From assembly GCF_900182745.1 (NCBI RefSeq), contig NZ_FXTY01000002.1, positions 62,001 to 126,000 on the forward strand: a stretch of 64,000 nt of DNA. The letters are read 5' to 3'. The notes beneath the pieces are model-generated. The model had not been told where the DNA came from, made no database searches, and saw only the letters and a program-made list of their open reading frames with translations. The translations under genes were made by a program, and so were the position numbers. Positions 61,398 to 64,000 of the stretch are shown piece after piece. This DNA is from Shimia sagamensis (lineage in GTDB: Bacteria; Pseudomonadota; Alphaproteobacteria; Rhodobacterales; Rhodobacteraceae). Numbering within the stretch: the first letter of the stretch is position 1; every line of letters begins with the position of its first letter.

Positions 61398-62129
61398 TCA
61401 AAAGGCGTGTTTTTTGCGCAGCGCCGTCACAGTGTCGCCATTTGCCGCCAACCATGTATTAAACGCCTCAACCACTTCCGGCCGAGCGCTTGACGACACA
61501 TGATAGTTTGACACCGAGTGCGGTAGGCCGTCGTCAAACACCAACGCATCTTCGTCTTTGCCAAGTTCCCGCAATACGCGCCGCACCACATCCTGATTGG
61601 CATAAGCCCCATCAATGCGCCCAACCAGTGCCTGCCGGATCATGCCAATGAAGTTCGCGTTTTCCGCCAAGTCCACGTCGCCGGCATTGATCCGGTCCAG
61701 CCAAGAGTACGGCGTGAAACCAAGTACGGTGCCAAGCCTGTCAATATCCTCCACAGAACGTCCAACTTGGTCTGGCAGTACCATTACCCCATCAACCGCT
61801 TCTGCCACCACTTCGGAGTACACCATACCCCGTCCATCTTTGAGCTCTGCTGACCAATAGGCGTTGTCCGGATATTTCAGATCCACATCCCCAGTCACAA
61901 CCGCTTGCATCAACCGAGTGATCGGCAGCGCTTTGAACTCAATCTCAAACCCACTATCCGCGGCAAAGGCCGACAAAAGGTCCGCCCCAAATCCAGAATA
62001 GTTTGTACCGTCCCAATTATAGTGCGGCAGGTATTCAATGTTTTCCACGCCCACAACAAGGCGCTCGGCGGTGGCCGTGCCGGCCACACAGGCCACCGCA
62101 AGGCTTGCAACTGCTATCAAGTGCTTCAT
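61398..62129 (-). CDS. Family-3 extracellular solute-binding protein
   Basis: This 243-residue periplasmic protein has signal peptide LIAVASLAVACVAGTATA and a mature SBP_bac_3 fold (YSGFGADLLSAFAADSGFEI, LPITRLMQAVVTGDVDLKYP, VGRIDGAYANQDVVRRVLRE). No permease or ATPase gene is adjacent, so it is an orphan. It could serve a distant amino-acid transporter or have a sensing role. Confidence 0.85.
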   Translation of the reverse strand: MKHLIAVASLAVACVAGTATAERLVVGVENIEYLPHYNWDGTNYSGFGADLLSAFAADSGFEIEFKALPITRLMQAVVTGDVDLKYPDNAYWSAELKDGRGMVYSEVVAEAVDGVMVLPDQVGRSVEDIDRLGTVLGFTPYSWLDRINAGDVDLAENANFIGMIRQALVGRIDGAYANQDVVRRVLRELGKDEDALVFDDGLPHSVSNYHVSSSARPEVVEAFNTWLAANGDTVTALRKKHAF

Positions 62130-62219
62130 AGTCTATCTCCAATGGAAACTTGTTCAGACCCGCACCATCAGGCGCGGAAACTTTCCAATGTGTTGACTTC
62201 ACCAATAGCTGAAACAGTT

Positions 62220-63305
62220 TCAGAAAAGCGCTAGTTGTCCGTCACGCTCAAATGGCACTTCAAACAAGTCACACCGAAGCGCAGGCATGTCTTTTTCCAG
62301 CCCATATCGCACCCGCGCTTTTTCCACCCGCTGTGCAATCATTTCCGCATAGATACCCTCGCCTCGCATGCGTTTGTTGAACTTCGCATGGTAAAGCTCC
62401 CCGCCATGCATTTCCCGCATCCGGGCGAATACCTTTGCGGCCCGCCCCGGATACGCCGCCTCCAGCCATTCCTCAAACAGCGGCGCCACTTCCATTGGCA
62501 ATCGCAGCATGATCCAAGCCATGCCCGTTGCCCCAACCGCCGCCGCGGCCTCCATCAACGCCTCAATTTCATGATCGGTTAATCCCGGCACCACCGGGGC
62601 CAACATCACCCGCACCGGGATCCCGGCGTCTGTCAATTTCCGGATGGTTTGCAACCGTCGCTGCGGCAACGGACATCGCGGTTCCATGGCGCGTGACAAT
62701 GCAACATCCATGGTGGTCAGCGAAATCCCAACCTGCGCCAACCCCTGCGCCGCCATCTCGCTCAATATATCAATGTCACGTTCGACCAACGTGCCCTTGG
62801 TGGTAATCGCCACTGGATGCTTAAACTGTTGCAGAACCTCCAACACTGATCGCATCACGCGATACCGTCGTTCAATTGGTTGATAAGGATCGGTATTGGT
62901 GCCAATAGCCAACAGGCTTGGCGCATAAGCCTTACGCCGCAACTCTTTCTCCAACACCTCCGCCGCCTTGGGACGTGCCACCAGCTTGCTCTCAAAATCC
63001 AGCCCCGGCGACAGACCAAGGTAGGCATGCGTGGGCCGCGCAAAACAATAGGTACACCCATGCTCACAGCCGCGATAGGGATTGAGCGAACGATCAAACG
63101 GAATGTCCGGCGAGGTATTTCGCGTGATCATCGTGCGCGGACGCTCCTCACTCACTTCAGTGGCAAAGATCGCGCGCTCCTCCGGAATGTCCCAGCCATC
63201 CTGCACCTCCTCTCGTTGGGCATCGTACCGGCTGGCAGCATTACTCTGTGCCCCTCGGGCACGTCGCCTCTCCGCGTCAATTTTAGGCTCTTTCAGATTT
63301 GACAT
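62220..63305 (-). CDS. PA0069-family radical SAM protein (SplB-like)
   Basis: This 361-residue radical SAM enzyme has the cluster C80-x3-C84-x2-C87 in NPYRGCEHGCTYCFARPTHA. The barrel continues with LLAIGTNTDPYQPIERRYR, AITTKGTLVERDIDILSEMA and RVMLAPVVPGLTDHEIEALM. It resembles spore photoproduct lyase and PA0069-type proteins widespread in non-sporulating bacteria, whose reaction is unknown. It is monocistronic, with a basic, disordered N-terminal 30 residues. Confidence 0.88.
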   Translation of the reverse strand: MSNLKEPKIDAERRRARGAQSNAASRYDAQREEVQDGWDIPEERAIFATEVSEERPRTMITRNTSPDIPFDRSLNPYRGCEHGCTYCFARPTHAYLGLSPGLDFESKLVARPKAAEVLEKELRRKAYAPSLLAIGTNTDPYQPIERRYRVMRSVLEVLQQFKHPVAITTKGTLVERDIDILSEMAAQGLAQVGISLTTMDVALSRAMEPRCPLPQRRLQTIRKLTDAGIPVRVMLAPVVPGLTDHEIEALMEAAAAVGATGMAWIMLRLPMEVAPLFEEWLEAAYPGRAAKVFARMREMHGGELYHAKFNKRMRGEGIYAEMIAQRVEKARVRYGLEKDMPALRCDLFEVPFERDGQLALF

Positions 63306-63526
63306 CTGCCCAAACTAGAACAAACAGAGAACACATGCAACAAACCCCATGATCTGGATGAGAAACTTTCATCGCATTCATGATTTTTGCCCCTACACGT
63401 CGCACGCGGTCTTGGCTATGTCGCTATTCAGACAGTTTGCCCGCTGAAAAAGTTTGAAAGCTGGGTTATAACGAACAGCAACCGGTGCCCGATTTTGGGG
63501 CCCCGCCAGGGTATTGGAATACGCGC
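63306..63526. other. Divergent intergenic region before the corrinoid protein gene
   Basis: These 220 bp between the radical SAM gene and the corrinoid protein gene must hold both promoters. I looked for a cobalamin or SAM riboswitch and found no recognisable conserved core. The GC-rich GGGGCCCC palindrome at 63497-63504 is the only clear symmetric element. Confidence 0.4.
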
Positions 63527-64000
63527 ATGTCAGAAGAAGACGACATCATCCTGTCCGAACTTAATGACGAGGAACTTGTCCAACAGATGTTTGACGACCT
63601 CTACGATGGTCTCAAGGACGAGATCGAAGAGGCAGTGAACATCCTTTTGGAACGTGGTTGGGCGCCTTACCGCGTCCTGACAGAGGCCCTTGTGGGAGGC
63701 ATGACCATTGTTGGTGCCGACTTCCGGGACGGCATCCTGTTTGTGCCAGAAGTGCTTCTGGCAGCGGGCGCAATGAAAGGTGGCATGGGCATTCTGAAGC
63801 CTCTGCTGGCCGAAACCGGCGCACCACGCATGGGCTCCATGGTGATTGGTACTGTCAAAGGCGACATCCACGACATTGGCAAAAACCTTGTGGCGATGAT
63901 GATGGAAGGCGCTGGCTTTGAAGTGGTCGACCTTGGCATCAACAACGCTGTCGAAGGCTATTTGGAAGCGCTCGAAGAGCACAAGCCCGACATCCTCGGC
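63527..64000 (+). CDS. Corrinoid (B12-binding) methyltransferase protein, 3' end outside window
   Basis: 158 codons are visible and the frame is still open at the window end. The N-terminal helical cap domain includes FDDLYDGLKDEIEEAVNILL and a LVGGMTIVGADFRDG-type stretch with PEVLLAAGAMKGG. The B12-binding Rossmann domain follows, with the cobalt-ligand motif GDIHDIGKNLV (DxHxxG, His at about residue 119). Such proteins carry methyl groups between partner methyltransferases. With the homocysteine methyltransferase at 59022 it probably forms part of a split methionine synthase. No clear Shine-Dalgarno precedes the ATG. Confidence 0.92.
   Translation, partial: MSEEDDIILSELNDEELVQQMFDDLYDGLKDEIEEAVNILLERGWAPYRVLTEALVGGMTIVGADFRDGILFVPEVLLAAGAMKGGMGILKPLLAETGAPRMGSMVIGTVKGDIHDIGKNLVAMMMEGAGFEVVDLGINNAVEGYLEALEEHKPDILG

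Noticed and set aside
63306-63526. Possible cobalamin riboswitch before the corrinoid protein gene
   Set aside because: No B12-box-like core is visible and the space is too short for a full element with promoter.
1-64000. tRNA/rRNA genes, CRISPR arrays, insertion sequences, prophage or toxin-antitoxin genes
   Set aside because: I looked for cloverleaf-like GC stems with a TTCGA loop, regularly spaced repeats, transposase or integrase motifs and small paired toxin/antitoxin genes. I found none that I could support.

Overview
The window is a chromosomal segment from an alphaproteobacterium, most likely a marine Rhodobacteraceae (roseobacter-type) genome. The signs are moderate-to-high GC, the lptF-lptG-lptD-surA-pdxA-rsmA operon, the alphaproteobacterial F1-ATPase zeta inhibitor (DUF1476), a DctB/DctD pair, an RNase E with a large acidic insertion, and separate homocysteine-methyltransferase and corrinoid proteins that look like parts of a split methionine synthase. 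I see no tRNA, rRNA, CRISPR array, prophage or transposase. Genes are dense and many neighbours overlap by ATGA or GTGA.

Layout. 1-20 kb is mostly housekeeping: purM (cut by the window edge), purN, rnd, an MscS channel, a three-gene envelope operon (AI-2E-type permease, YqjD-like and YqjE/holin-like proteins), a strongly signalled 32-codon micro-ORF, a TfoX-type protein, ndk, an ABC-F ATPase, a MarC protein, a retropepsin-like protease, pepA-holC, and then the LPS transport/chaperone operon lptF-lptG-lptD-surA-pdxA-rsmA. 20.2-21.5 kb looks like a gene graveyard, with a catalytically empty PhaC-like protein and other remnants.

21.5-46.7 kb is the accessory, catabolic part. A four-gene overlapping operon encodes an FAD subunit, a fused [2Fe-2S]-molybdopterin hydroxylase, a 6-hydroxynicotinate-reductase-like Fe-S flavoprotein and an ApbE-like UPF0280 protein, with a divergent MarR regulator. 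A complete branched-chain-type ABC transporter, a membrane protein with a divergent PCuAC-like protein, and an ATP-dependent hydantoinase/oxoprolinase pair (hyuA-hyuB) follow. Next come glutaryl-CoA dehydrogenase, an XRE-cupin regulator, a CaiB-type CoA transferase and a second complete branched-chain-type transporter. Read together, these could form a route that hydroxylates and reduces an N-heteroaromatic ring, opens the lactam and feeds glutarate into glutaryl-CoA oxidation. This is an inference from gene content.

46.9-64 kb returns to core functions: rne, a HAD phosphatase, dctD (without the GAFTGA motif) and dctB, purQ-purS-purC, the ATPase zeta inhibitor, an MprF-like aminoacyl-phospholipid synthase, a homocysteine S-methyltransferase module, an AhpD-like protein, a secreted SNase-type nuclease, a family-3 solute-binding protein, a PA0069-type radical SAM protein, and the start of a corrinoid protein that runs off the window end.
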